DNA of 64,000 nucleotides from Pseudomonas sp. PSKL.D1 (GCF_028898945.1 NZ_CP118607.1:2280001-2344000), one strand, 5' to 3'. Shown: positions 54,011-62,834, counted from the first letter of the stretch. A program made the numbers and translations. Notes: generated by a model from the sequence alone, not told the origin.

Positions 54011-55402
54011 ATGAGACCCTTCTGGCTGCAACAGGCCCTGGCCACGGAACAGGACGCGGCGTGCCCGCCATTGCAAGGCGATGCCCGCTGCGATGTGTGC
54101 ATCGTCGGTGGCGGCTACACCGGCCTGTGGACGGCACTGATGCTCAAGGAGGCCGCACCGGCGCTGGACGTGCTGCTGATCGAGGCCGACATCTGCGGCG
54201 CCGGGGCCAGCGGGCGCAACGGCGGCTGCGCGCTGTCGTGGTCGGCCAAGTACTTCACCCTCGAGCGCCTGTTCGGGGTGGCCGAAGCAGTGCGCCTGGT
54301 GCGGGAGTCAGAGCGCAGCATCGGTGCGATTGGCGACTTTTGCAGCGCCAATGGCATTGATTGCGACTACCGCCTGGATGGCACCTTGTACACGGCCACC
54401 AACCCGGCTCAAGTCGGCGCTACCGATGCAGTGATCGCTGCGTTGGCGCAGAAGGGGATCAACTCGTTCGAGCGCCTGCCGCTGGACCAAGTGCAGCGTC
54501 TGGCAGGTTCGGCACGGCATCTTGAGGGTTGGTATTCGCCCGCTGCCGCGACCGTGCAGCCCGGCCGCCTGGTGCGCGGTTTGCGCCGGGTGGCGCTGCA
54601 GAAGGGGGTGCGCATCCATGAGGGCACTGCCATGACAGGGCTTGAGCATGGCACCCCTGCGCAGGTGCGTACGGCTTTTGGCACCGTACGTGCCGACCGC
54701 GTGGTCCTGGGCCTGAATGCCTGGATGGCGCGGGCCTTCCCGCAGTTCGAGCGCAGCGTGGCGATTGTCTCCAGCGACATGGTGATCACCGAGCCGTGCC
54801 CCGAACTGCTCGGCCAGATTGGCCTGAACAGTGGCGTCAGCGTGCTGGATTCGCGGATTTTCGTGCATTACTACCACAACACCTCCGATGGCCGGCTGAT
54901 GCTCGGCAAGGGGGGCAATACCTTTGCCTACGGCGGGCGCATGTTGCCCGTATTCGACCAGCCATCGCCGTACCGCCCGCTGCTGCGCGAAACACTGGGT
55001 GAGTTCTTCCCGGCGCTGGCCGAGGTGCCACTGGCGGCAAGCTGGAATGGCCCGTCGGACCGCTCGGTGACCGGGTTGCCGTTCTTTGGCCGCCTGGACG
55101 GGCAGGGCAATGTGTTTTATGGCTTCGGCTATTCCGGCAGCGGCGTCGGGCCGTGCCACATGGGCGGGCAGATTCTCTCGTCGCTGGCGCTCGGGCTGGA
55201 CAACCCCTGGACCCGTTCGCCCCTGGTCAAAGGCCCGCTGGGGCTGTTCCCGCCCGAGCCGATCCGCTACCTGGGCTCGCTGATGGTACGCAACGCCATC
55301 CGTCGCAAGGAGCACGCCGAGGACCGTGGCGTGCGGCCGCGGCGGCTGGATGTGCGTCTGGCGCGGTTCGCGGCGGCGGCGGGCAAAGCCGACAAAGCGT
55401 GA
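54011..55402 (+). CDS. FAD-dependent oxidoreductase, aminophosphonate oxidoreductase-like
   Basis: A 463-residue DAO-family flavoenzyme. The Rossmann FAD motif is at residues about 30-50 (CDVCIVGGGYTGLWTALMLK), followed by SGRNGGCALS near 72; the C-terminal FAD contact is FYGFGYSGSGVGPCHMGG near 375. The sequence is like the putative aminophosphonate oxidoreductases (TIGR03329, from memory), which convert 2-aminoethylphosphonate-type amines to phosphonoacetaldehyde. It forms an operon with the MFS gene. No phnW/phnX is in the window. Confidence 0.85.
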   Translation: MRPFWLQQALATEQDAACPPLQGDARCDVCIVGGGYTGLWTALMLKEAAPALDVLLIEADICGAGASGRNGGCALSWSAKYFTLERLFGVAEAVRLVRESERSIGAIGDFCSANGIDCDYRLDGTLYTATNPAQVGATDAVIAALAQKGINSFERLPLDQVQRLAGSARHLEGWYSPAAATVQPGRLVRGLRRVALQKGVRIHEGTAMTGLEHGTPAQVRTAFGTVRADRVVLGLNAWMARAFPQFERSVAIVSSDMVITEPCPELLGQIGLNSGVSVLDSRIFVHYYHNTSDGRLMLGKGGNTFAYGGRMLPVFDQPSPYRPLLRETLGEFFPALAEVPLAASWNGPSDRSVTGLPFFGRLDGQGNVFYGFGYSGSGVGPCHMGGQILSSLALGLDNPWTRSPLVKGPLGLFPPEPIRYLGSLMVRNAIRRKEHAEDRGVRPRRLDVRLARFAAAAGKADKA

Positions 55403-55408
55403 GATTAC

Positions 55409-55438
55409 TTGTCGATCCACCGCTTGAGGGCGTATAAA
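55409..55438 (+). promoter_or_regulatory. Candidate promoter of the yebC-family gene
   Basis: TTGTCG (55409-55414) and TATAAA (55433-55438) are separated by 18 bp, a reasonable sigma-70 promoter 60 bp before the yebC-family start. Downstream in the leader is an inverted repeat GGCCGGT (55453-55459) / ACCGGCC (55470-55476). Confidence 0.5.
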
Positions 55439-55497
55439 CTGCACCCACTTTTGGCCGGTCGCTTCCTGAACCGGCCGCTGAAACAAAGAGAGTCGAC

Positions 55498-56208
55498 ATG
55501 GGCGCACAGTGGAAAGCCAAACATAGAGAAACAGCTGCCAATGCCAAGGGCAAGATCATGGGCAAGCTGTCCAAGGAAATCCAGATCGCGGCCAAGTCGG
55601 GTGCCGACCCCGACATGAACCCGCGTCTGCGCCTGGCCATCGTGCAGGCCAAAAAGGCCTCGATGACCCGCGAGACTCTGGACCGGGCCATCCGCAAGGG
55701 TGCCGGCCTGGACGGCGATGCCGTGCAGTACCACGCGGTGAGCTACGAAGGTTTCGCGCCACACCAGGTGCCGCTGATCGTCGAGTGCCTGACCGACAAC
55801 GTGAACCGTACCGTTGCGCAAATCCGCGTACTGTTCCGCAAGGGCCAGCTGGGCGCCAGTGGCTCGGTGGCCTGGGACTTCAACCATGTGGGCCTGATCG
55901 AAGCCACCCCGGAAGGCGATGCCGACCCGGAGATGGCGGCCATTGAAGCCGGTGCCCAGGACTTTGCAGAAGGCGAAGAAGAGGGTTCGACCCTGTTCAT
56001 CACCGACACCACCGACCTGGACGCCGTGCAGAAGGCGTTGCCTGAGCAAGGCTTCACCGTGACTTCGGCGAAGATCGGTTACACCCCGAAAAACCCGGTG
56101 AGCGCTGCCAGCCTGAGCGCCGAGGCGCTGGCCGAGGTTGAAGCGTTCCTGGAAGCGATCGACGAGAACGATGACGTGCAGAACGTGTACGTGGGGCTGA
56201 CGGCCTAA
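55498..56208 (+). CDS. YebC/PmpR-family DNA-binding regulator (YeeN-like)
   Basis: A 236-residue YebC-family protein: [19 protein letters not shown] at the start, the conserved [25 protein letters not shown] near residue 41, [19 protein letters not shown] near 84 and [10 protein letters not shown] near 118. Family members are transcription regulators (PmpR in P. aeruginosa) or translation factors that ease ribosome stalling at proline stretches (YebC, YeeN). Because the N-terminus reads [10 protein letters not shown], not the GHSKWANI of the ruvC-linked YebC, it is probably the second, YeeN-like paralogue. Confidence 0.93.
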   Translation: MGAQWKAKHRETAANAKGKIMGKLSKEIQIAAKSGADPDMNPRLRLAIVQAKKASMTRETLDRAIRKGAGLDGDAVQYHAVSYEGFAPHQVPLIVECLTDNVNRTVAQIRVLFRKGQLGASGSVAWDFNHVGLIEATPEGDADPEMAAIEAGAQDFAEGEEEGSTLFITDTTDLDAVQKALPEQGFTVTSAKIGYTPKNPVSAASLSAEALAEVEAFLEAIDENDDVQNVYVGLTA

Positions 56209-56212
56209 AAGC

Positions 56213-56313
56213 GGGGCCGCTTTGCGGCCCATCGCGGCTGAAGCCGCTCCTACAGGGGAGTGTGTTCTTCTGTAGGAGCGGATTTATCCGCGAAACGAGG
56301 GCAAAGCCCTCGC
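56213..56313. repeat. Hairpin and REP pair
   Basis: A GGGCCGC-TTT-GCGGCCC hairpin (56214-56230) right after the yebC-family stop is followed by one REP in minus orientation (to about 56256, ending CCTACAGG) and one in plus orientation (about 56270-56313, from TGTAGGAGCGG to GGGCAAAGCCCTCGCC). Together they may end transcription of the yebC gene. The pair reaches to 24 bp before the LysR start. Confidence 0.85.
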
Positions 56314-56336
56314 CAGCCATCCGGAGCCGTACGCCA

Positions 56337-57281
56337 ATGCCCCCCACCTTCGCCTCCCTCAGCCTGGCCCACCTGCGCACCCTCGATCACCTCCTGCACC
56401 TGAAAAACCTCAGCCACGCCGCCGAACGCCTGGGTGTCAGCCAATCCGCCCTGAGCCGCCAACTTGCCCATTTGCGCGAGGCCTTTGACGACCCGTTGCT
56501 GGTACGCCAAGGCCGCGGCTACGTGCTCAGCGAGCACGCCGAAGCCCTGATTGAGCCCCTGCGCCAGGTACTCGAAGAACTCCAGGCCTTGCGCCAACCC
56601 GCCGTATTCGACCCGGCCCGCTGCGAGCGGCGCTTCTGCATTGCAGCCTCGGACTACGTGGCCGAGCACATGCTGCCACTGCTGGTGGCGGCGCTGGAGC
56701 AGGAGGCACCGGGCGTTGCCATCGACTACCGCACCTGGCAGGCGGGCCAGTACGCCATGCTGGCCAGTGGCGAGATCGACCTGGCCACCACCTTGTTCGA
56801 CGAGTCCCCGCCCAACCTGCATGGGCGCCTGCTGGGGGAAGACCGGGCGGTGTGCCTGATGCAAGGCGCACACCCGTTGACGGCCCGTGAAACCTTGAGC
56901 CAGGACGATTATCTGGGCTTCAAGCATGTGCGTATTTCCGGGGGCGGCGACAAGGACAGCTTCATCGACCGCCACCTGCGCGCCCAGGGCCTGCAGCGGC
57001 GGGTCAGCCTTGAGGTGCCGTTTTTTTCGGCGACCGTGCAGGTAATCGGCAACAGCCAAGCGTTGGCCACCGTGCCCGAGCACATTGCCCGGCAGTTGAG
57101 CCGCTTGCATGGCCTGGCGTGGCGGCCTCTGGGCTTTGTCGAGCATACCCAGCGCTATTGGGTGGTGTGGCACCAGCGGTTGCAGGCGTCGGCGGAGCAT
57201 CGCTGGCTGCGCAACCGGGTGTTCGAGTTGTGGCGCCAGTCGCAGTTCGGGGTGCAGGGCGGGGCTGCGCAGTTGCCATAG
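56337..57281 (+). CDS. LysR-family transcriptional regulator
   Basis: A 314-residue LysR regulator: HTH LSHAAERLGVSQSALSRQLAH (about residues 22-42), then the effector domain. ATG 56337 is preferred because upstream sequence is a REP element. It lies 78 bp ahead of the DOPA-type decarboxylase gene in the same direction and is likely its regulator. Confidence 0.88.
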   Translation: MPPTFASLSLAHLRTLDHLLHLKNLSHAAERLGVSQSALSRQLAHLREAFDDPLLVRQGRGYVLSEHAEALIEPLRQVLEELQALRQPAVFDPARCERRFCIAASDYVAEHMLPLLVAALEQEAPGVAIDYRTWQAGQYAMLASGEIDLATTLFDESPPNLHGRLLGEDRAVCLMQGAHPLTARETLSQDDYLGFKHVRISGGGDKDSFIDRHLRAQGLQRRVSLEVPFFSATVQVIGNSQALATVPEHIARQLSRLHGLAWRPLGFVEHTQRYWVVWHQRLQASAEHRWLRNRVFELWRQSQFGVQGGAAQLP

Positions 57282-57359
57282 CAGGTATGCGTCAGGCGGG
57301 GTTATTCGCTTGGGGATTGGCGCTTAGACTGGCCACAGACAATCGCCAGGAGCCTGCCC

Positions 57360-58772
57360 GTGACCCCCGAACAATTCCGCCAGTACGGCCACCAACTGAT
57401 CGACCTCATCGCCGACTACCGGCAAACCGTAGGCGAGCGCCCGGTCATGGCCCAGGTCGAGCCCGGCTACCTCAAGGCGGCTTTGCCCGATGCGGCCCCT
57501 CAACAAGGCGAGCCGTTCGAAGCCATCCTTGAAGACGTCAACCAACTCGTCATGCCTGGGCTGTCGCACTGGCAACACCCGGATTTCTATGGCTACTTCC
57601 CCTCCAACGGTACCTTGTCGTCGGTGCTGGGCGATTTTCTCAGCACCGGCCTGGGCGTGCTGGGGCTGTCCTGGCAGTCCAGCCCGGCGCTGAGCGAGCT
57701 GGAAGAAACCACACTGGACTGGCTGCGCCAGCTGCTCGGCCTGTCGGGCCAGTGGAGCGGGGTGATCCAGGACACTGCTTCCACCAGTACCCTGGTGGCG
57801 CTGATCAGCGCCCGCGAGCGCACCACTGATTACGCCTTGGTGCGCGGCGGCCTGCAGGCCGAGGCCAAGCCGCTGATCGTGTATGTCAGCGCGCATGCGC
57901 ACAGTTCGGTGGACAAGGCCGCGCTGCTGGCCGGTTTTGGCCGCGCCAACATTCGCCTGATCGCCACTGACGCACAGTTCGCCATGTGCCCTGAAGCGTT
58001 GCAGGCAGCCATCGAGCAGGATCTGGCCGCCGGTAACCAGCCTTGTGCGGTTGTTGCCACCACCGGCACCACCGCAACCACTGCCCTCGACCCGCTGCGC
58101 CGGATCGGTGAAATCGCCCAGGCCAACCAGTTGTGGCTGCACGTCGACTCGGCCATGGCCGGTTCGGCGATGATCCTGCCGGAATGCCGCTGGATGTGGG
58201 ACGGTATCGAGTTGGCCGATTCGGTGGTAGTCAATGCGCACAAGTGGCTGGGCGTGGCGTTCGATTGTTCGATCTACTACGTGCGTGATCCGCAGCATCT
58301 GATACGGGTGATGAGCACCAACCCGAGCTACTTGCAGTCGTCGGTGGATGGTGAGGTGAAGAACCTGCGTGACTGGGGTATCCCGCTGGGGCGCAGGTTC
58401 CGGGCGTTGAAGCTGTGGTTCATGATGCGCAGCGAGGGGGTAGAGGCGTTGCAGCAGCGTTTGCGGCGTGACCTGGACAATGCGCGGTGGTTGGCTGAAC
58501 AGGTTGAGGCGACGGATGAGTGGGTGCTGCTGGCGCCGGTGCAGTTGCAGACCTTGTGTATTCAGCATCGGCCGGCCGGGCTGGAAGGGGAGGCGCTGGA
58601 TGTGCACACCAAGGCTTGGGCTGAACGGTTGAATGCGTCGGGGGCGGCGTACGTGACGCCGGCGGTGCTGGAAGGGCGGTGGATGGTGCGGGTGTCGGTG
58701 GGGGCGTTGCCGACTGAGCGGGAGCATGTGGAGAGGCTTTGGTTGAATTTGCGAGAAGTGGTTCAAGGCTGA
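57360..58772 (+). CDS. ddc: Pyridoxal-dependent aromatic L-amino acid decarboxylase (DOPA decarboxylase type)
   Basis: A 470-residue group II PLP decarboxylase. PLP-lysine Lys295 is in NAHKWLGV, the cofactor-stacking His181 in SAHAHSSVDKAA and Asp263 in HVDSAMAG; the N-terminal HWQHPDFYGYFP motif is typical of aromatic amino acid decarboxylases. The start is GTG 57360 with AGGAG 7 bp upstream. P. putida has a well-known DOPA-selective enzyme of this kind at the corresponding place; I take it as that one. It would give dopamine from L-DOPA. A large REP palindrome separates it from the transporter. Confidence 0.9.
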   Translation: MTPEQFRQYGHQLIDLIADYRQTVGERPVMAQVEPGYLKAALPDAAPQQGEPFEAILEDVNQLVMPGLSHWQHPDFYGYFPSNGTLSSVLGDFLSTGLGVLGLSWQSSPALSELEETTLDWLRQLLGLSGQWSGVIQDTASTSTLVALISARERTTDYALVRGGLQAEAKPLIVYVSAHAHSSVDKAALLAGFGRANIRLIATDAQFAMCPEALQAAIEQDLAAGNQPCAVVATTGTTATTALDPLRRIGEIAQANQLWLHVDSAMAGSAMILPECRWMWDGIELADSVVVNAHKWLGVAFDCSIYYVRDPQHLIRVMSTNPSYLQSSVDGEVKNLRDWGIPLGRRFRALKLWFMMRSEGVEALQQRLRRDLDNARWLAEQVEATDEWVLLAPVQLQTLCIQHRPAGLEGEALDVHTKAWAERLNASGAAYVTPAVLEGRWMVRVSVGALPTEREHVERLWLNLREVVQG

Positions 58773-58779
58773 AACTGCT

Positions 58780-58868
58780 GGGGCCGCTTTGCGGCCCATC
58801 GCGGATAAATCCGCTCCTACAGGGGTTGTAGGAGCGGATTTATCCGCGATGGGCTGCAAAGCAGCCCC
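58780..58868. repeat. Near-perfect REP palindrome between convergent genes
   Basis: Two REP units in mirror orientation, each with the GGGGCCGC hairpin or its variant at the outer end (GGGGCCGCTTTGCGGCCC left, GGGCTGCAAAGCAGCCCC right) and TCCTACAGG/TGTAGGA in the centre. It fills the gap between the stops of ddc (+) and the MHS transporter (-), so it probably acts as a two-way terminator. Confidence 0.88.
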
Positions 58869-58877
58869 AACGTTCTA

Positions 58878-60251
58878 TCAGTGGCTCACCGCCTGAAAGC
58901 TCCCCTTGCGGCTGGCTTCATAGGCTTCCTTCTCCATCGGCGTGGCCTGCGGGTTGCCCAGGTCTTCCATCGCCAGACGATGGGTTTCCGGTGCGATGTA
59001 GGCCGCCAGCGCACAGATGCAGGTGATGAAGAACGCCAGCCCGCCGACCACCAGCGGAATGTTGTCCGAACCCGGCGGCGCCACCAGGGCGAACAGCGCA
59101 GGCAGCATGGCGGTCAGCATGGTGCCGATGTTCTGCGCGATGGCCATGGCCGAAACGCGGTAGCGGGTGTGGAACAGCTCAGGGTAGAAGCTTGGGAACA
59201 CTGCGTTGTAACCCTGATACACCAAGCCCCACATCACGATCGAAGCGGTGAAGGCCAACGGCACGCTCTGGATGCTGATGGCATACAGGTAAACGAAGGC
59301 CAGCAGGCCCGAGCCCAGGCAACCGGCAATCATGGTCGGCCGGCGGCCGATCTTGTCGGACAGGTTACCCACGAACGGGATCACCAGCACCGCGACGATG
59401 TTGCCCACCACCGGGATCCACAGGTACACGCTCTTGTCGAAACCAATGCCGTAGGCCGGTTGCACCGCGTAGGCCGCGCCGAACACGGTGGCCACCACCG
59501 GGATCACGTTCATCAGGGCCATGAACATCACCAGCACCATGTGCTTCCAGCTGTGACGGAAAGCTTCGGTGATTGGCGATTTGGCGACTTTGTCCTGCTT
59601 CTCTTCCTTCACGAAGGCAGGGGTTTCATGCACTTCCTTGCGGATGATGAAGCCGGCCAGCAACACGAACGCGCTCAGCAGGAACGGAATCCTCCAGCCC
59701 CACTCGTTGAACGCTTCACTTGGCATGAAGTAGGCCAGTGGCAGGAACACGGCGGCTGCCAGTACCTGGCCGGCCTGCACACCCTGCAGGGTAAAGCTGG
59801 CGTAGTAGCCGCGCCGGCCGAACGGCGCATGCTCCATGATCATCGAACTGGCACCGGAAATTTCACCGGCCACCGCAAAGCCTTGTACCAGGCGCAACAG
59901 CACCAACAGCGCCGGCGCAAGCATGCCGATGTCGTGGTAGGTGGGCAGCAGGCCAACGGCCATGGTCGACAGGCCCATCAGGAACATGCACAGCAGCAGT
60001 ACGTTCTTGCGCCCACGGGTATCACCCCAGTGGCCGAGTACGAAGGCGCCCACCGGGCGGGCCAGGTAGCCGACACCATAGGTGGCCAGCGAAGCGATGA
60101 TGGCCATTTTCGGGTCGGTGTTGGGGAAGAAGATCTGCGGGAAAATCAGCGCAGCAGCCTGGGCATAGATGAAAAAGTCGTAGTACTCGAGTGCCGAGCC
60201 TACCCATCCGCTGGCGGTCGCTTTCTTGGCTTGAGAGCTGGAGTGGGCCAT
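58878..60251 (-). CDS. MHS-family MFS transporter (ShiA-like)
   Basis: A 457-residue 12-TM metabolite:proton symporter. The start GWVGSALEYYDFFIYAQAAAL, the long loop GHWGDTRGRKNVLLL and HAPFGRRGYYASF near 150 are typical of the MHS family that moves shikimate, dicarboxylates or proline betaine. ATG 60251 has GGAG 6 bp upstream. It is divergent from quiC1, which suggests uptake of shikimate, quinate or dehydroshikimate. The larger frame running upstream to 60788 is not coding. Confidence 0.9.
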   Translation of the reverse strand: MAHSSSQAKKATASGWVGSALEYYDFFIYAQAAALIFPQIFFPNTDPKMAIIASLATYGVGYLARPVGAFVLGHWGDTRGRKNVLLLCMFLMGLSTMAVGLLPTYHDIGMLAPALLVLLRLVQGFAVAGEISGASSMIMEHAPFGRRGYYASFTLQGVQAGQVLAAAVFLPLAYFMPSEAFNEWGWRIPFLLSAFVLLAGFIIRKEVHETPAFVKEEKQDKVAKSPITEAFRHSWKHMVLVMFMALMNVIPVVATVFGAAYAVQPAYGIGFDKSVYLWIPVVGNIVAVLVIPFVGNLSDKIGRRPTMIAGCLGSGLLAFVYLYAISIQSVPLAFTASIVMWGLVYQGYNAVFPSFYPELFHTRYRVSAMAIAQNIGTMLTAMLPALFALVAPPGSDNIPLVVGGLAFFITCICALAAYIAPETHRLAMEDLGNPQATPMEKEAYEASRKGSFQAVSH

Positions 60252-60523
60252 CGTTGTCTCCGTTATTTTTGTGGGTGACCGCGCAGCAGGCAGCGTCAGC
60301 TGACGGCCGGTGGCGGTGACTGTCTGGAGTGGCTGTTGGTTTACGGGGCGATTGATCGCAGGCGGGGCCTGCAAAGGGAGAACGAACGAGCAGGTGCGGG
60401 TCGCAAGGCGATGGAAGTGTGCATAGGTCAGTACCGGGTTTATTGAACTTATTATTTGGGTGACGCTGGTGATTCCATGGTTGCCCACGGTTGGCAGTGA
60501 ATCAATTCGCCGAAAACGGTTTT

Positions 60524-60538
60524 GTTCGATAATCGAAC
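60524..60538. promoter_or_regulatory. PcaR-like operator (15-bp palindrome)
   Basis: GTTCGATAATCGAAC is a perfect palindrome, 29 bp before the quiC1 -35 box. It differs by one base from GTTCGATAATCGCAC, the site I remember for P. putida PcaR, the IclR-type activator of protocatechuate (beta-ketoadipate) genes. A second part-match GCGAATAATCG overlaps the -10 of quiC1. Confidence 0.6.
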
Positions 60539-60566
60539 GCAAAACTAACCATTTCGTACAAAGAGA

Positions 60567-60595
60567 TTGATAGCGCGACTTTACCTGCGAATAAT
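60567..60595 (+). promoter_or_regulatory. quiC1 promoter
   Basis: -35 TTGATA (60567-60572) and -10 AATAAT (60590-60595) with 17-bp spacing, each one base from consensus. Transcription would begin near 60602, with a leader of about 57 bases before the quiC1 ATG at 60659. Confidence 0.6.
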
Positions 60596-60658
60596 CGACT
60601 GTGCCAAGAAGTCTGAAATACCGTTGCCCCGTAGCCCCCAATAACAAGGAACTCCACC

Positions 60659-62566
60659 ATGCAGCGTTCAATAGCCACCGTATCCTTGAGCGGGACCCTG
60701 CCGGAAAAGCTCGAAGCCATTGCCGCCGCCGGCTTCGACGGTGTCGAAATCTTCGAAAACGATTTGCTCTATTACGCCGGTAGCCCACGCGAAGTGCGGC
60801 AGATGTGCGCCGATTTGGGTCTGGCCATCACCCTGTTCCAGCCGTTTCGCGATTTTGAAGGCTGCCGCCGCGACCGCTTGCAGAAAAACATCGACCGCGC
60901 TGAGCGCAAGTTCGACCTGATGCAGGAACTGGGCACCGACCTGGTGCTGGTATGCAGCAACGTGCAGGCCGATGCGCTGGGTGATGAGCAGCTGCTGGTG
61001 GACGACCTGCGCTTGCTGGGTGAACACGCTGGCAAACGTGGCCTGCGTATCGGCTACGAAGCGCTGGCCTGGGGCCGCCACGTCAACACCTATCAGCAGG
61101 TGTGGAACCTGGTACGCCAGGCCGACCACCCGGCGCTGGGGGTGATTCTCGACAGTTTCCACACCTTGTCGCTCAAAGGTGACCCGGCGGCGATCCGCGA
61201 TATCCCGGGCGACAAGATCTTCTTCGTGCAAATGGCCGATGCGCCGATCCTGAACATGGACGTGCTGGAGTGGAGCCGCCACTTCCGCTGCTTCCCGGGG
61301 CAGGGCGAAATGGACCTGGCCGGTTTCCTCGCACCGATCCTGGCCACGGGCTACCGCGGCCCGCTGTCGCTGGAAATCTTCAACGACGGCTTCCGCGCGG
61401 CGCCACCCCGGCAAAACGCCGCTGACGGCCTGCGCTCGCTGCTGTACCTCGAAGAACAAACGCGCCTGCGCCTGGAGCAAGAAGGCACTGCCATCGAGCC
61501 GGGCGTGCTGTTTACCCCGCCGGCCGCCAGTGCATACGAAGGCGTGGAGTTTCTCGAGTTCGCCGTGGACGAAGCCGTAGGCGCACGCCTGGGCAGTTGG
61601 CTCAAGCGCCTGGGCTTTGCCGAAGCCGGCAAGCACCGCAGCAAGGACGTACGCCTGCTGCGCCAGAACGATATCAATATCGTGCTCAACGCCGAACCTT
61701 ATTCCTTCGGCCACAACTTCTTCGAGGCCCACGGCCCGTCGCTGTGCGCCACGGCCCTGCGCGTCAAGGACGAACACGCGGCCTTGCAGCGGGCCACCGA
61801 CTTCCGTGGCCAGCCGTTCCGCGGCCTGGTCGGCCCCAACGAATGCGAAGTACCGGCCGTACGCGCCCCGGACGGCAGCCTGATCTACCTGGTGGAGCAG
61901 GGCAAGGAAGGCCCGTCGCTGTACGACACCGACTTCCGCCTGGACGCGGCCGCTGCTGCCACTGGCGGGCTGCAACGCATCGACCACATGGCGCTGGCAC
62001 TGCCAGCCGAGTCGCTGGACAGCTGGGTGCTGTTCTACAAGAGCCTGTTCGACTTTGCCGCCGATGATGAAGTGGTGCTGCCCGACCCCTACGGCCTGGT
62101 CAAGAGCCGCGCTCTGCGCAGCCAATGCGGCAGCCTGCGCTTGCCGCTGAACATCTCGGAAAACCGCAACACCGCCATTGCCCACGCGCTTTCCAGCTAC
62201 CGCGGTTCAGGCGTTCACCACATCGCCTTCGATTGTGCGGACATCTTCAAAGAAGTGGCCAGGGCCAAGGAATCCGGCGTACCCCTGCTGGAAATTCCTT
62301 TGAACTACTACGACGACCTCGCGGCGCGGTTCGATTTCAACGACGAGTTCCTGAGCGAGTTGGCGTACTACAACGTGCTGTATGACCGCGATGCCCAGGG
62401 CGGCGAGCTGTTCCACGTGTACACCGAGCCGTTCGAAGAGCGTTTCTTCTTCGAGATCATCCAGCGCAAGGGTGGCTATGCCGGATACGGCGCGGCGAAC
62501 GTGGCCGTGCGTCTGGCGGCGATGGCCAAGCGCCGCAGTGGGGCGGTGCGCAAGCCGGTGTTGTAG
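60659..62566 (+). CDS. quiC1: 3-Dehydroshikimate dehydratase with C-terminal HPPD-like domain (QuiC1)
   Basis: A 635-residue fusion. The N-terminal TIM-barrel domain (about 1-265) converts 3-dehydroshikimate to protocatechuate; the metal ligands known for QuiC1 are all present (Glu134, Asp165, Gln191, Glu239). The C-terminal part (about 290-635) is a double vicinal-oxygen-chelate domain like hydroxyphenylpyruvate dioxygenase with His443, His521 and Glu599 as probable metal ligands; its role is not settled. It begins the quinate/shikimate branch into the beta-ketoadipate pathway. The divergent transporter and the PcaR-like site support this. tetR follows in the same direction. Confidence 0.95.
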   Translation: MQRSIATVSLSGTLPEKLEAIAAAGFDGVEIFENDLLYYAGSPREVRQMCADLGLAITLFQPFRDFEGCRRDRLQKNIDRAERKFDLMQELGTDLVLVCSNVQADALGDEQLLVDDLRLLGEHAGKRGLRIGYEALAWGRHVNTYQQVWNLVRQADHPALGVILDSFHTLSLKGDPAAIRDIPGDKIFFVQMADAPILNMDVLEWSRHFRCFPGQGEMDLAGFLAPILATGYRGPLSLEIFNDGFRAAPPRQNAADGLRSLLYLEEQTRLRLEQEGTAIEPGVLFTPPAASAYEGVEFLEFAVDEAVGARLGSWLKRLGFAEAGKHRSKDVRLLRQNDINIVLNAEPYSFGHNFFEAHGPSLCATALRVKDEHAALQRATDFRGQPFRGLVGPNECEVPAVRAPDGSLIYLVEQGKEGPSLYDTDFRLDAAAAATGGLQRIDHMALALPAESLDSWVLFYKSLFDFAADDEVVLPDPYGLVKSRALRSQCGSLRLPLNISENRNTAIAHALSSYRGSGVHHIAFDCADIFKEVARAKESGVPLLEIPLNYYDDLAARFDFNDEFLSELAYYNVLYDRDAQGGELFHVYTEPFEERFFFEIIQRKGGYAGYGAANVAVRLAAMAKRRSGAVRKPVL

Positions 62567-62593
62567 CTGCGGCTGCAAGTGTGCCGCGTCTCT

Positions 62594-62678
62594 TGTAGGA
62601 GCGGATTTATCCGCGAAGCAAGCGACGCGGTGCCTGGCACCGGCTTCGCCGGTGTTCGCGGCTAAAGCCGCTCCTACA
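62594..62678. repeat. REPIN (inverted REP pair)
   Basis: Two facing REP units (TGTAGGAGCGGATTTAT at left, GCCGCTCCTACA at right) whose arms differ at two positions. The centre is the reverse complement of that of the element at 45325-45413. It lies just after quiC1 and could act as its terminator. Confidence 0.88.
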
Positions 62679-62834
62679 GTGATCGCGCCGGCTTTTAGTT
62701 TTTATGCAATACAGTTGCTTCCACAAGTTGTTCAAGGTGAGTGAGAGTACCTGCGATCTAACAGCCTGCTTCCCTGCACAGCCCCGCTCACGGATAATCC
62801 CTCACTTATTCCAATAAACAGCCTGTGAGTGGGT

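Larger units (their letters stand above)
60252..60658. promoter_or_regulatory. Divergent transporter/quiC1 promoter region
   Basis: This 407-bp spacer controls the MHS transporter (-) and quiC1 (+). It holds a PcaR-like palindrome at 60524-60538 and a good sigma-70 promoter for quiC1 at 60567-60595. The left half (60252-60440) shows only leader sequence and no further gene. The transporter promoter could not be placed. Confidence 0.55.

Noticed and set aside
58881..60278. A 465-codon open frame on the + strand opposite the MHS transporter
   Set aside because: It is the same kind of shadow, and it would also cover the terminal REP/stop arrangement of the real gene.
60668..62185. A 505-codon open frame on the - strand opposite quiC1
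   Set aside because: quiC1 has all known metal ligands in place; the antisense frame has no recognisable domain.
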